Part shown: positions 8,225-18,044 of the stretch, one piece after another
Position numbering within the stretch: the first letter of the stretch is position 1
How the letters are laid out: each line of letters opens with the position of its first letter
NCBI RefSeq assembly: GCF_041687175.1
Contig: NZ_JAWLCK010000001.1
Coordinates: 1 to 64,000 of the forward strand
DNA length: 64,000 bases
Direction: 5' to 3'
From: Lutispora sp041687175
GTDB lineage: Bacteria > Bacillota > Clostridia > Lutisporales > Lutisporaceae
Translations under genes and position numbers: made by a program
Notes under the pieces: model-generated
What the model saw: only the letters and a program-made list of their open reading frames with translations
The model's database searches: none
What the model was told of the DNA's origin: nothing

Positions 8225-8226
8225 GT

Positions 8227-11200
8227 TTAAAATAAGCTCAACTGATTATTTTCGGGCAGTCCCTCTAAACATCCATGATTTCTCATTATTTCAATAACGG
8301 TTTTGGAGATTTTTGTTCTCTCCCTTAAATCCTCTACAGAAATAAATGGACACTTTTCTCTTTCTGTTACTATGCTTAAAGCAGCGTTAGAGCCCAACCC
8401 TTGTAAAGCTCTCAGTGGAGGTCTTATACCTTCATCAGTAACAACAAACTTATCTGCTTCAGACATATATAAATCTACCGGCAAAAGCTTAATACCCCTG
8501 CAATACATTTCATAGACCACTTCTACTAATGTCATCAGGTTTTTTTCTTTTGTAGTTGCATTATTCCCTAATTTGTCTAATTCAATCCATTTTGCTCTAA
8601 CCAAATTCTTCCCTTTAGTAAGAATATCAGCATCAAAATCATCTAACCTAACCGTGAAATACGTAGCATAAAAGGCTTCTGGATAGTAGACTTTATAATA
8701 AGCGATTCTAAAAGACATCATAACATAAGCCGTTGCATGAGCTTTAGGGAAGAGATATTTGATAGTTTTACATGAATCTATATACCATTCAGGTACACCT
8801 TTTTCTCTCATGGCTTCTTCAAATTCAGGCGTTAAGCCCTTGCCCTTTCTTACACTTTCTGCAGTCTTGAAAGCTAGCTTTGGCTTTACTCCTTTGTAAA
8901 TAAGATATAGCATTATATCATCTCTAGTTGATATTACATCCTTCAGAGTAGCCTTACCACTTTTTATAATGTCTTGTGCATTATTAAGCCATACATCCGT
9001 GCCATGTGATAAGCCTGAGATTCTCAATAACTCTGCAAATGTAGAAGGTTTAGTATCCATTAACATCTGCCTTACAAACTTAGTCCCGAACTCTGGTATG
9101 CCTAGACTACCAACTTTACAATCAATATCGTCTAAACTTATCCCTAAAGCTTCTGTTGAAGTAAAAAGACTCATGGTTTTTTTATCATCTAATTTTATGC
9201 TTTGAGCGGATAATCCGGTAATATCCTCCAGCATCCTTATTATTGTAGGCACATCATGGCCTAAAATGTCTAGTTTTAATAGTCTGCCGCTTATAGAATG
9301 ATAATCAAAATGAGTAGTGATTATTGATGAGTCTGTATCGTCTGCAGGATGTTGTATCGGAGTGAACTCATAAATCTCTTTATCCGATGGGACAATCATA
9401 ACTCCTCCTGGATGTTGACCAGTAGTTCTTTTAATTCCAGTACAGCCTGATATTAATCTCTTAGCCTCCGCACTATTAAGCTTTTTGCCTTTGCTTTCAA
9501 AATACTTTTTAACAAAGCCATAAGCCGTCTTTTCTGCTATGGTACCTATCGTCCCAGCCCTGAAGACATGGCCTACTCCAAAAAGTTCTTCTGTGTATTT
9601 ATGAGCAACAGGTTGGTATTCCCCTGCAAAATTCAGATCTATATCAGGCTCTTTATCCCCTTCAAAACCTAGGAATATTTCAAAAGGTATATCATGTCCA
9701 TCTTTTATTAAACTATTGCCGCATACTGGACAGCTCTTGTCAGGTAAATCAGCTCCAGACCCAACGCTTCCATCTGTAAAAAAGTAGGAATATTTACAAT
9801 TGCCACATACATAATGGGGTGGAAGAGGGTTCACCTCAGTTATGTCGCACATGGTAGCTACAAAAGAAGACCCTACAGATCCTCTTGAACCAACTAAATA
9901 ACCATCTTTCATAGATTTAGTTACCAATTTATGTGCTATTAGATACAACACTGCATATCCATTGTTTATTATAGAATTCAGTTCCTTGTCCAGTCTTTCT
10001 TTAACTATTTGAGGTAACTCATCACCATAGATACTATGGGCTTTTCGCAATGTCATTTCTTTTATCTGTTCTTCTGCACCATCTATCTTAGGAGGAAATG
10101 TTTCTTGTGGTATTGGTATTATTTCTTCAATACTGTCAGCAATTTTTGATGGGTTTTCAATGACAATTTCATGAGCTATATCATTACCGAAGTAATCAAA
10201 ATCCTTAAGCATCTCCTCTGTAGTTTTATAGTATAAAGGAGCTTGTTCGTCAGCATCACTATATCCTTGGCCAGACATAAGTATTCTTCTGAAAACCTCG
10301 TCTTCGGGTTCAATAAAATGAACATCACCAGTTGCCACCACAGGCTTATTCAGCTTCTTACCCAATGCATAAATCTTTTTATTTATCTCTATGAGCCCTT
10401 TCATATCAAGGGTTCCATTTCTAATCATGAACTCATTATTCCCCAGAGGTTGTATTTCAAAATAATCATATAACTTTGCTTTCTCAAGCAAAACATTTTC
10501 TTCAACATTATTCATAATAGATCTGAATATTTCCCCTGCTTCACAACCAGAGCCCACAATCAGTCCCTCTCTATAATTCAACAATATACTTTTCAATATC
10601 CTTGGCTTCTTGTAAAAATGATCAAGATGAGAAATAGAAATAAGCTTATAAAGATTTCTCAGCCCAATATGGTTTTTAACCAATAAAACTATATGATAAC
10701 TTTCTGATGTCTTCAGATTCATGCCCTCTTTTATTATACTGTTTATTTCAGACATAGAATTTATATTTTTCTCCTCAAGCAGCCTAAACAGTTCAATAAG
10801 TATTAAAGCTGCAGCTTCTGCATCGTCAGAAGCCCTGTGATGATGCAGAAGTTTTATGCCAAAATGATCACACAAATTATTCAACCTATGCTTCTTTATT
10901 GGCAGCAAATTTCTAGATAGCTGTAATGTATCTACAACGGGATTATTAACTTCGATACCTAATAAAGATGCTTTATATTTTATAAAGCCAACATCAAACA
11001 TTGCGTTATGTGCAACTAATGGCCTGTTCCCAACAAAATTCAAAAATTCAGGAAGGACTTCTTTTATAGATGGAGCATCAGCTACCATCTCATTTGTTAT
11101 ACCTGTTAATCTCTGTATCTTATCTGGTATAGGTATTTCGGGATTAATAAGAGAATTGAATTTAGATATAACTTGCTTATTTCTAATCAAAACAGCTCCT

Positions 11201-12480
11201 ATTTCAGTTATTTTATCATTTACATTGTTAAGTCCAGTGGTCTCTATATCAAATACAACATATTCATCTTCAAAACTATAATCAATTTCATTGTAAACAA
11301 TAGGGATTCCATCATTTACCAGATAGCCTTCTACCCCATATAATACCTTTATGCCATATTTCTTTGAAGCTTCAAAAGCCTCTGGAAAGGCTTGTACCAC
11401 TCCATGGTCTGTTATTGCCACTGCTTTATGGCCCCAGTCCTTAGCCTTTTGTATTAGAGCAGTGGCTGAAGACATTCCATCCAAAGCACTCATTGAGGTA
11501 TGAGCGTGTAATTCGACTCTCTTCATAGGAGCTGAATCCACTCTTTCCTCTATATTTGAAGCCATAATGCTTATAGGATATAGTACAACTTCCTTAGAAT
11601 ATGGGTCTAGCTGTACATCACCCTTCACTTTTACAGCATTGCCAGGGCATAGCTTTCTTTCCATATCAGCCAGGTCTTCATCTTCCTTTAAAAACAACTT
11701 GCAAACTATAGAATTTGAATAATCAGTTATGTATAAACTTAATATTTTTTTGCCATTATTAAGTATCTTGCTCTCTTGATGAAATATCTTACCTTTAATC
11801 ACAACTCGTCCTGATTCTTCATTTAAATCATCTATAGAAACTGATATAGCATCAGAAAAAGATTTTCCAAAAATCACATCATTATAACATGTTTTTTTCT
11901 CCTTATTATTCGTTTCACTATTGTCTATAGATTTTAGTGTTTCTATAATTATCTTTTTTTCCTCTTTCTGTAGAGTGTCAATATAATCATTGCTATCTAT
12001 ATCCTCTTCGGAATAATTAAACTTTACTGACATATTAATGCCAAAATCCTTTAAGGCTATTTTTTCTATAAGTAAATCCAACTTTTTCTGTTTCACATAA
12101 TCATAAGATAATTGGGATTTTAACGTAATCTCCATTATATTACTATTACCACATGTTATTGAACAATCCTTCAAAAAACCTATAAAACCAGGGTTTTCAT
12201 TTAAAACTCTGGCTATTATATCATTCTTGCATTCTTCGATACTAATTTCTGTTCTAAACAGGTTGGTTTCATCCATAAGTACCAGTTTTACCTCGGATAA
12301 GGCATATTCTTTAGCGAGTTTAGCCTCAATATACTCCAGCTCTTTAACATCAATAGGTTTCTTAGGCTTTATATATAATTCCCATTTTTTTCTTCTAGGA
12401 TGTACCTTAATTTTATTAATATCAAATACACTATTATATAAATCAATTAGATTCTTAGTTTTCTTCATATTATTTTGCAT
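8227..12480 (-). CDS. polC: DNA polymerase III alpha subunit, Gram-positive PolC type
   Basis: PolC is the main replicative polymerase of low-GC Gram-positives. Domain order: N-terminal region and OB fold (about 220-310), split PHP domain starting at ELHAHTSMSALDG (about 325), an inserted DEDDh 3'-5' exonuclease (FDIETTGL near 415, VAHNAMFDVGF, HHRASDDAEA), a zinc module with CGNCKYS and CPVCGNS, and the catalytic palm with PDIDLNF. About 1417 residues is the normal PolC size. Several in-frame starts exist: TTG 12501, ATG 12495, ATG 12480 and ATG 12468. I use 12480 because GGTGAT precedes it. It follows the glycosyltransferase gene closely. Confidence 0.97.
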   Translation of the reverse strand: MQNNMKKTKNLIDLYNSVFDINKIKVHPRRKKWELYIKPKKPIDVKELEYIEAKLAKEYALSEVKLVLMDETNLFRTEISIEECKNDIIARVLNENPGFIGFLKDCSITCGNSNIMEITLKSQLSYDYVKQKKLDLLIEKIALKDFGINMSVKFNYSEEDIDSNDYIDTLQKEEKKIIIETLKSIDNSETNNKEKKTCYNDVIFGKSFSDAISVSIDDLNEESGRVVIKGKIFHQESKILNNGKKILSLYITDYSNSIVCKLFLKEDEDLADMERKLCPGNAVKVKGDVQLDPYSKEVVLYPISIMASNIEERVDSAPMKRVELHAHTSMSALDGMSSATALIQKAKDWGHKAVAITDHGVVQAFPEAFEASKKYGIKVLYGVEGYLVNDGIPIVYNEIDYSFEDEYVVFDIETTGLNNVNDKITEIGAVLIRNKQVISKFNSLINPEIPIPDKIQRLTGITNEMVADAPSIKEVLPEFLNFVGNRPLVAHNAMFDVGFIKYKASLLGIEVNNPVVDTLQLSRNLLPIKKHRLNNLCDHFGIKLLHHHRASDDAEAAALILIELFRLLEEKNINSMSEINSIIKEGMNLKTSESYHIVLLVKNHIGLRNLYKLISISHLDHFYKKPRILKSILLNYREGLIVGSGCEAGEIFRSIMNNVEENVLLEKAKLYDYFEIQPLGNNEFMIRNGTLDMKGLIEINKKIYALGKKLNKPVVATGDVHFIEPEDEVFRRILMSGQGYSDADEQAPLYYKTTEEMLKDFDYFGNDIAHEIVIENPSKIADSIEEIIPIPQETFPPKIDGAEEQIKEMTLRKAHSIYGDELPQIVKERLDKELNSIINNGYAVLYLIAHKLVTKSMKDGYLVGSRGSVGSSFVATMCDITEVNPLPPHYVCGNCKYSYFFTDGSVGSGADLPDKSCPVCGNSLIKDGHDIPFEIFLGFEGDKEPDIDLNFAGEYQPVAHKYTEELFGVGHVFRAGTIGTIAEKTAYGFVKKYFESKGKKLNSAEAKRLISGCTGIKRTTGQHPGGVMIVPSDKEIYEFTPIQHPADDTDSSIITTHFDYHSISGRLLKLDILGHDVPTIIRMLEDITGLSAQSIKLDDKKTMSLFTSTEALGISLDDIDCKVGSLGIPEFGTKFVRQMLMDTKPSTFAELLRISGLSHGTDVWLNNAQDIIKSGKATLKDVISTRDDIMLYLIYKGVKPKLAFKTAESVRKGKGLTPEFEEAMREKGVPEWYIDSCKTIKYLFPKAHATAYVMMSFRIAYYKVYYPEAFYATYFTVRLDDFDADILTKGKNLVRAKWIELDKLGNNATTKEKNLMTLVEVVYEMYCRGIKLLPVDLYMSEADKFVVTDEGIRPPLRALQGLGSNAALSIVTEREKCPFISVEDLRERTKISKTVIEIMRNHGCLEGLPENNQLSLF

Positions 12481-12510
12481 ATTATCACCAAGCATTTTCA
12501 AAATTTTATC

Positions 12511-13149
12511 TTAATGTTTTACAGATTTACTCAGGACTTTTATTATATCCTTATACATTTTTAACCGTGATGAAAAGCCATGAACAAATCCAAACTTTTC
12601 TTCTTTAGTTAAATGAGTTATATCCTCTAGATATATTTCTTTAACATTGTAAGATTTCTTATTAGCATGAATTGTAAGAGAGACTTCTATCCCATATCTA
12701 ACAATATCCATGTCTTCTATCTCATCTAATATACACTTTTTCAATGCTCTTTGACCAGAAAGGTTGGGTGCGATTTTCTGAGCAATATCTGTGATTGGTC
12801 TTCCATTCTTAAACACACCTACAGTCATATCAATGTTTTCAAACATAATAGGAGTAACTAAATCATATATGTGATCCTTTTTCAGACCTATAAGATCTGC
12901 ATCCAGCAGCAGAACAATATCTGAGTTACATTCTTTTAATCCTGCTTTTATCGCCCCACCTTTACCAATATTATCTTTCAGCTCAATTACTTTTACCCCA
13001 TATTTTTTTGCAATATTCACAGTATTATCCCATGAACCATCACTTACTACTATGATTTCATTAATTAATGATAATTCAGATACTACATTTAAAACATTTC
13101 CTATTGTTTTTTCTTCATTATAAGCAGGAATAATCGCTGTAATAGACAT
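12511..13149 (-). CDS. Family 2 glycosyltransferase, soluble
   Basis: The protein has a GT-A nucleotide-sugar-binding fold: SITAIIPAYNEEKTIGNVL at the start, EIIVVSDGSWDNT, NIGKGGAIKAGL and the metal-binding LLLDADLIGL. There are no membrane segments, unlike dolichol-phosphate-type enzymes with C-terminal helices. The start is the ATG at 13149, 7 nt after GGAGGG; an upstream ATG at 13164 would put that site inside the gene. It sits between ispG and polC, where Bacillus has proS. Donor and acceptor are unknown; similar stand-alone GT2 proteins include glucosyl-3-phosphoglycerate synthases and polyprenyl-phosphate transferases, but no specific assignment is justified. Confidence 0.88.
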   Translation of the reverse strand: MSITAIIPAYNEEKTIGNVLNVVSELSLINEIIVVSDGSWDNTVNIAKKYGVKVIELKDNIGKGGAIKAGLKECNSDIVLLLDADLIGLKKDHIYDLVTPIMFENIDMTVGVFKNGRPITDIAQKIAPNLSGQRALKKCILDEIEDMDIVRYGIEVSLTIHANKKSYNVKEIYLEDITHLTKEEKFGFVHGFSSRLKMYKDIIKVLSKSVKH

Positions 13150-13170
13150 TCTTAATCCCTCCATCGGTTG

Positions 13171-14226
13171 CTAAATAATCTTTTTAATTTCCTCTATCAA
13201 TATGTCTACCGCACAGCTTTCATTAACCTTTTTAATTGGTTCTCCTTTAACAAAAAGCAAATATTCTCCTTTTCCACCTGCAATACCAATGTCTGCATCT
13301 TTAGCCTCACCAGGTCCGTTTACTCCACAGCCCATTACTGCAACTTTTATCCTTTTTTTTGTTATAATATTTTCTACCCTTTTGTCAACTTCTTCAGCAA
13401 TCTTAATCAAATCCACAGAAGTTCTTCCGCATGTAGGGCAGGATATAACCTCTATGCCTGAATCAAATAACCCTAAGTTCTTTAGTATTTCATAGGCAAC
13501 TTTTATCTCATCCTTTGGCTCTCCAGTTAATGATACTCTTATTGTATCTCCAATTCCTTGATATAGCAAACATCCAATACCTATTGAAGATTTAATTATA
13601 CCTTTTCTCGCTGTTCCTGCCTCGGTAATTCCTATATGAAGAGGGTAATCTACAATGTCAGAAATCCTTTTGTAACTCTCAATAGTATCCAAAACATTAC
13701 TGGATTTTATAGATATAACTATTTGGTCATAGTCTAGTTGCTCTATCATCCTCACATTTTTTATTGCACTTTCAACCATTGCTTCAGGATCAGGTCCTCC
13801 GTATTTTTCAAGGAGTTCCTTCTCCACGGAACCAGAATTAACTCCTACCCTAATTGGAATACTCCTCTCCTTGGCAGCCTCCACAACTTTTTTCAGCCTT
13901 TCGCTGCCTCCTAGATTCCCTGGATTAATTCTTATTTTATCTGCTCCATTCTCTATTGAAGCTATTGCAAGCCTGTAATCAAAGTGAATATCTGCAACAA
14001 GTGGTATATTTATAGCTTTTTTAATATCTTTTATTGCTTCAGCAGCTTCCATGCTTGGAACAGCAACTCTTATTATTTCACAGCCTACATTCTCAAGCTC
14101 ATGTATCTGTCTTATCGTATCCTTTATGTTCTCCGTTTTAGTGTTAGTCATAGATTGAACAATTACTCTTTGTTCGCCGCCTATAACAACATCTCCGACT
14201 TTTATTTCCTTTGTTTTTCTACTCAT
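13171..14226 (-). CDS. ispG: 4-hydroxy-3-methylbut-2-enyl diphosphate synthase
   Basis: IspG reductively converts MEcPP to HMBPP in the non-mevalonate isoprenoid pathway. The TIM-barrel part begins with VGGEQRVIVQSMTNT-like sequence. The iron-sulfur cluster ligands appear in ISCPTCGRTSVDL and VMGCGVNGPGEA near the C-terminus. The 351 residues match the short bacterial form without the inserted domain of plants. The start ATG follows AGGTAGG. It is in the uppS-cdsA-dxr-rseP-ispG operon, beside another pathway enzyme (dxr). Confidence 0.97.
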   Translation of the reverse strand: MSRKTKEIKVGDVVIGGEQRVIVQSMTNTKTENIKDTIRQIHELENVGCEIIRVAVPSMEAAEAIKDIKKAINIPLVADIHFDYRLAIASIENGADKIRINPGNLGGSERLKKVVEAAKERSIPIRVGVNSGSVEKELLEKYGGPDPEAMVESAIKNVRMIEQLDYDQIVISIKSSNVLDTIESYKRISDIVDYPLHIGITEAGTARKGIIKSSIGIGCLLYQGIGDTIRVSLTGEPKDEIKVAYEILKNLGLFDSGIEVISCPTCGRTSVDLIKIAEEVDKRVENIITKKRIKVAVMGCGVNGPGEAKDADIGIAGGKGEYLLFVKGEPIKKVNESCAVDILIEEIKKII

Positions 14227-14236
14227 AATACTTTAC

Positions 14237-15247
14237 CTACCTAAAAAAATTCAACAAATTAAATTTTATTAAGTCTTTATATGCTATTATCACAGCAAGT
14301 ACCATCAAAGCTACAAAACCTACAAAGTTAATAAAACCTTCTTTCTCTGCTTCTATTGGTTTACGCCTTATAAGTTCTATAAAGAGAAATAGCAATCTTC
14401 CTCCATCTAATGCAGGAATTGGCAATAGATTGACTATACCTAAGTTTAAGCTTAAGAAAGCAGTTAGGTTTAATAAATATAAAAATCCAATTTTTGCAGC
14501 TTCGTTAATAAAAACTATAATCCCTACAGGTCCTGATACCTCATCAGATGAAGCTCTTCCTGTAAACAGCTTTACAAGAAAATCTAACATGGTTTTTGAC
14601 ACTTCTACAGTTGTGTTTATTCCGTTTTTAAATGACATTCCAGCTATCCTAAGGGATGGTGTTATTCCAATGATTGCGCCTTCTGCTTCATTCTCAACTA
14701 TTGGTGTTACAATGATGTTTTTTAATTCTTTATCTCGCTCCACAACAATATTAATAGGAATATTAGGATTAGATGAAATACTTTGCTTTATGCTATCCCA
14801 ATCTTCTACCTGCCTCCTGTTTATCTGCACAATTTTATCACCTTTTTGCATACCGGCGGTATAAGCAGGTTTATCCTCTATTACTTCATTAATTATTGTA
14901 CTTTGAGATATAACTAAAGAAAAAATCAAAACAGCCAGTAGAAAATTCATCAATGGACCAAAGAAAATCACTGCCATTCTCGTAAACAAAGACTTATTAT
15001 TAAAGGCTCTAGTATCATTAGATGCTTCATCTTCGCCAGTAAGCTTGCAATACCCTCCAATAGGTATGGCTCTTAATGAATACAATGTCTCTCCTTTTTT
15101 CTTTCCTACAATTTTAGGTCCCATACCAATAGCAAATTCTTCAACTCTTATACCAGATAATTTTGCTACTATAAAATGACCAAACTCATGAACCATAACA
15201 ATAGCAGCAAATACTAAAACTGAAATAATAAAATTACCAAAAGTCAT
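14237..15247 (-). CDS. rseP: Site-2 intramembrane zinc metalloprotease RseP/RasP
   Basis: RseP cleaves transmembrane segments of anti-sigma factors and remnant signal peptides. The first membrane helix carries the zinc motif HEFGH (about residues 20-24 from the chosen start). A PDZ domain is near 110-190, and the third metal ligand region NLLPIPALDGGRLLF lies in a later helix. About 336 residues and four membrane segments are normal. The ATG at 15247 is chosen because GAGGTGAGG precedes it; a GTG at 15256 that overlaps the dxr stop is the alternative. Place after cdsA and dxr is the standard one. Confidence 0.95.
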   Translation of the reverse strand: MTFGNFIISVLVFAAIVMVHEFGHFIVAKLSGIRVEEFAIGMGPKIVGKKKGETLYSLRAIPIGGYCKLTGEDEASNDTRAFNNKSLFTRMAVIFFGPLMNFLLAVLIFSLVISQSTIINEVIEDKPAYTAGMQKGDKIVQINRRQVEDWDSIKQSISSNPNIPINIVVERDKELKNIIVTPIVENEAEGAIIGITPSLRIAGMSFKNGINTTVEVSKTMLDFLVKLFTGRASSDEVSGPVGIIVFINEAAKIGFLYLLNLTAFLSLNLGIVNLLPIPALDGGRLLFLFIELIRRKPIEAEKEGFINFVGFVALMVLAVIIAYKDLIKFNLLNFFR

Positions 15248-15252
15248 TTTCC

Positions 15253-16410
15253 TCACCTCTTATTATACAATTCCAAAGCAATTTTTCTCGACCACGCATC
15301 TACTTGAAATACATCTTCTAAATCATTTATATTAGTTTTTACATGTCTCTCTAAAGCATTTGCTACTATATCATATATTTCAATAAATCGAATCTTCTCT
15401 TGTAAAAATAGGTTTACTGCTACCTCATTAGCTCCATTCAGTACTATACAACTGCTGTCTCCATCTTTCAAAGCCTCGTATGCCAGGTTTAGACAAGGAA
15501 ATCTTTTTATATCAGGCTCTTCAAAACTAAGGGATTTAAGCTTGGAAAAATCCAGTTTATTTTCATTGGTTATTGTTCTTTCAGGATATGTTAGAGAATA
15601 CTTTATTGGAGTTCGCATATCCGGTACTCCCAATTGAGCCAGGATGGCTCCGTCTACAAACTCTACCATTGAATGAATAATACTTTCCGGATGTATACAT
15701 ACATCTATTTTATCCGGGTTCATATCAAACAACCATCTAGCTTCTATAACTTCTAATCCTTTGTTCATCATTGTAGCAGAATCAATTGTGACTTTCTTAC
15801 CCATGTTCCAGCTAGGATGTTTTAGTGCATCAGATAAGGATACTTTCTTTAACTCTTCTGGAGTTTTTTTTCGGAAAGGTCCGCCAGAGGCAGTTAATAT
15901 AATCCTTGATACATATTCACTATTGCTTCCTATACATTGGAATATTGCTGAATGCTCACTATCAACAGGTATTATAAAAGCATTTTTTTCCTTAGCTTTT
16001 TTTGTTATGATTCTTCCAGCGGTGACTAAGGTTTCTTTGTTTGCCAATGCTACTGTTTTCCCTTTTTCTACAGCTTTATAAGTAGGCTTCAGACCAGCTA
16101 TACCTACAATAGAAGATATAATAATATCATTTTTATCATAAGCGGCTACATCAAATAATCCTTCTTCACCATATAGCACCTTCAGTGAACTATTAAATGG
16201 CTTGATAGCAGATTTGAATTCTTTATATTTTTCAAAATTTGTTATAGCTACTATTTCAGGACTAAACTCTAATACCTGATCATATAAAATATCTATGTTT
16301 GAGTTTGCGGTCAATGCACACACCTTGAAATCAGTTTTGTTATCCCTTATAACATCTAAAGCCTGGGTTCCAATAGACCCAGTTGAACCTAAAATTGCAA
16401 TATTTTTCAT
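15253..16410 (-). CDS. dxr: 1-deoxy-D-xylulose 5-phosphate reductoisomerase
   Basis: Dxr turns DXP into MEP with NADPH, the first committed step of the non-mevalonate pathway. The nucleotide-binding GSTGSIGTQALDVI is at residues 8-21. PVDSEHSAIFQC, LTASGGPFR, NMGKKVTIDSATMMNKGLEVIEA (in parts) and HPESIIHSMVEF are the catalytic and metal-binding segments. Its 385 residues are the expected size. The start ATG follows AAGGAG. It lies between cdsA and rseP. Confidence 0.97.
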   Translation of the reverse strand: MKNIAILGSTGSIGTQALDVIRDNKTDFKVCALTANSNIDILYDQVLEFSPEIVAITNFEKYKEFKSAIKPFNSSLKVLYGEEGLFDVAAYDKNDIIISSIVGIAGLKPTYKAVEKGKTVALANKETLVTAGRIITKKAKEKNAFIIPVDSEHSAIFQCIGSNSEYVSRIILTASGGPFRKKTPEELKKVSLSDALKHPSWNMGKKVTIDSATMMNKGLEVIEARWLFDMNPDKIDVCIHPESIIHSMVEFVDGAILAQLGVPDMRTPIKYSLTYPERTITNENKLDFSKLKSLSFEEPDIKRFPCLNLAYEALKDGDSSCIVLNGANEVAVNLFLQEKIRFIEIYDIVANALERHVKTNINDLEDVFQVDAWSRKIALELYNKR

Positions 16411-16419
16411 GATTACTCC

Positions 16420-17226
16420 TTATATAAACTCTTTTATTATAGTTATATATGTATAAAGGGTAGGGGCAGTAAATAATATGCTATCAAATCTATCAAGTAT
16501 ACCCCCATGCCCAGGGATTACATTGCTATAATCCTTTATTTGAGCAAATCTCTTTATTGATGAAGCAGATAAATCACCCAGCATAGAAGTTATTCCACAT
16601 ATAAAACCAATAATAAGGAAGTGAATGATACTTACTTCATAACCTATACTATTAAATAAGAATCCGGTAAAAGCACTAAACAAAGCACTTGCTATTACTC
16701 CTCCTATAGCTCCTTCAACAGTTTTTTTTGGACTTAACGAGGGGCAAAGCTTTTTCTTGCCGAAATAACTGCCTATGAAATATGCTCCTGTATCAGAGAA
16801 CCAAGCAGTTAAAAAAGGTAACCAGATTAACAGCTTTCCGTTTAATTCATTATATATAAAAATCAAATTGCTGAAGAGAAATGGTACATATAAAATACCA
16901 AGGATTGTAACAGCAACGTTGAGTATATTATATCCTCTTCTTATAATATCCAAAAAAAATAATAGTAAAGCAATAAATATCAATATTGAAATGGTAAAAA
17001 AACTATTGATATTCAAAAGTATTAGTAAATAATAAACTATTGTTACCAAATAACCAATCCAGGTAATTGGTTTATAGTCGGTATTTGAAAATGCTCTGTA
17101 ATACTCATATAATCCTATTACTGAAAGTAAAAAAACAAATAGATAAAATAACTTACCTCCCAAAAACAAAACAGCAATTATCAATGGTAGACCAACAACA
17201 GCACTGATGATCCTTGTTTTAAGCAT
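16420..17226 (-). CDS. cdsA: Phosphatidate cytidylyltransferase
   Basis: CdsA makes CDP-diacylglycerol from phosphatidic acid and CTP in the membrane. The C-terminal family signature is clear: SIKRFAQIKDYSNVIPGHGG followed by ILDRFDSI. About seven to eight membrane helices cover the 268 residues. The ATG at 17226 is 6 nt after GGAGG; the ATG two codons upstream is too close to that site. It is co-transcribed with uppS upstream and dxr downstream. Confidence 0.96.
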   Translation of the reverse strand: MLKTRIISAVVGLPLIIAVLFLGGKLFYLFVFLLSVIGLYEYYRAFSNTDYKPITWIGYLVTIVYYLLILLNINSFFTISILIFIALLLFFLDIIRRGYNILNVAVTILGILYVPFLFSNLIFIYNELNGKLLIWLPFLTAWFSDTGAYFIGSYFGKKKLCPSLSPKKTVEGAIGGVIASALFSAFTGFLFNSIGYEVSIIHFLIIGFICGITSMLGDLSASSIKRFAQIKDYSNVIPGHGGILDRFDSILFTAPTLYTYITIIKEFI

Positions 17227-17238
17227 ATACATCCTCCA

Positions 17239-17961
17239 TTATTTAACTTTTCCGAAGCGTCTATCTCGTTTTTCATATTCATCTATAGCTTCTTTTAGAT
17301 TATCCTTATTAAAATCCGGCCATAATACATCCGAAAAATATAACTCACTATATGCGCTTTGCCATATAAGAAAATTGCTAATCCTCATTTCTCCACTAGT
17401 TCTTATAATCAAATCTGGATCTTTTTCTCCCGAGGTATATAAACAATCTGTTAGAAGTTTTTCATCTATATCAGTTGCTTTAATTTCCTCATTCACTATC
17501 ATATCAGCTATCTTCTTTACTGCATCAACTATCTCTTTTCTGCCACCATAATTCAATGCAATATTAAACTTCAGACCTGAATTATTCTTAGTGAGTTCAA
17601 CAGCTTCTAAAATCTGTCTCTTTGTGGAACTAGGTAACTCATCTATATCTCCTAATATTCTTATTTTCACATTATTTTTATTTAACTCATCAATCTCCTT
17701 TTTCATATAGTCAACTAATAGGATATTTATCAAATAATCTACTTCTTCTACAGGTCTTGCCCAGTTTTCAGTAGAAAAGGCATATACCGTCAATATTTTT
17801 ATTCCTATATTGCTTGAATATCTAACTATTTCTTTTAATGCTTCTACGCCAGCCTTATGTCCTAAGGACCTTGGCAACCCCCTTTGCTTAGCCCATCTCC
17901 CATTTCCATCCATTATTATCGCTATATGCTCTGGGAATTTTTTTGACCTTTGTCCATTCAT
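17239..17961 (-). CDS. uppS: Undecaprenyl diphosphate synthase (cis-prenyltransferase)
   Basis: UppS builds the C55 lipid carrier used for cell-wall synthesis from FPP and IPP. The pyrophosphate-binding signature HIAIIMDGNGRWAKQRGLPR is near residue 12, with the catalytic Asp18, and GHKAGVEAL follows. The C-terminal DLIIRTSGEMRISNFL and SELYFSDVLWPDF segments bind IPP and Mg. The ATG at 17961 has GGAGG 7 nt upstream and gives 240 residues, the usual length. It is first in the lipid/isoprenoid operon after the terminator at 18013-18038. Confidence 0.97.
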   Translation of the reverse strand: MNGQRSKKFPEHIAIIMDGNGRWAKQRGLPRSLGHKAGVEALKEIVRYSSNIGIKILTVYAFSTENWARPVEEVDYLINILLVDYMKKEIDELNKNNVKIRILGDIDELPSSTKRQILEAVELTKNNSGLKFNIALNYGGRKEIVDAVKKIADMIVNEEIKATDIDEKLLTDCLYTSGEKDPDLIIRTSGEMRISNFLIWQSAYSELYFSDVLWPDFNKDNLKEAIDEYEKRDRRFGKVK

Positions 17962-18012
17962 ATTGATGCCTCCGAATAACATACTTAACTATATTTTACA
18001 CAATTATATATT

Positions 18013-18038
18013 AAAAAAAAACCCCTCATTGTGAGGGG
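18013..18038 (-). terminator. Rho-independent terminator ending the rpsB-tsf-pyrH-frr cluster
   Basis: CCCCTCA (minus 18038-18032) and TGAGGGG (18028-18022) form a 7-bp GC-rich stem with a 3-nt loop, followed directly by nine T on the minus strand (18021-18013). This is the clearest intrinsic terminator in this part of the window. It lies 6 nt after the 66-residue gene. Confidence 0.9.
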
Positions 18039-18044
18039 GACAAT

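Noticed and set aside
13150..13164. Upstream ATG for the glycosyltransferase
   Set aside because: It would place the only good Shine-Dalgarno site (GGAGGG) inside the gene; the ATG at 13149 has correct spacing and starts at the conserved strand.
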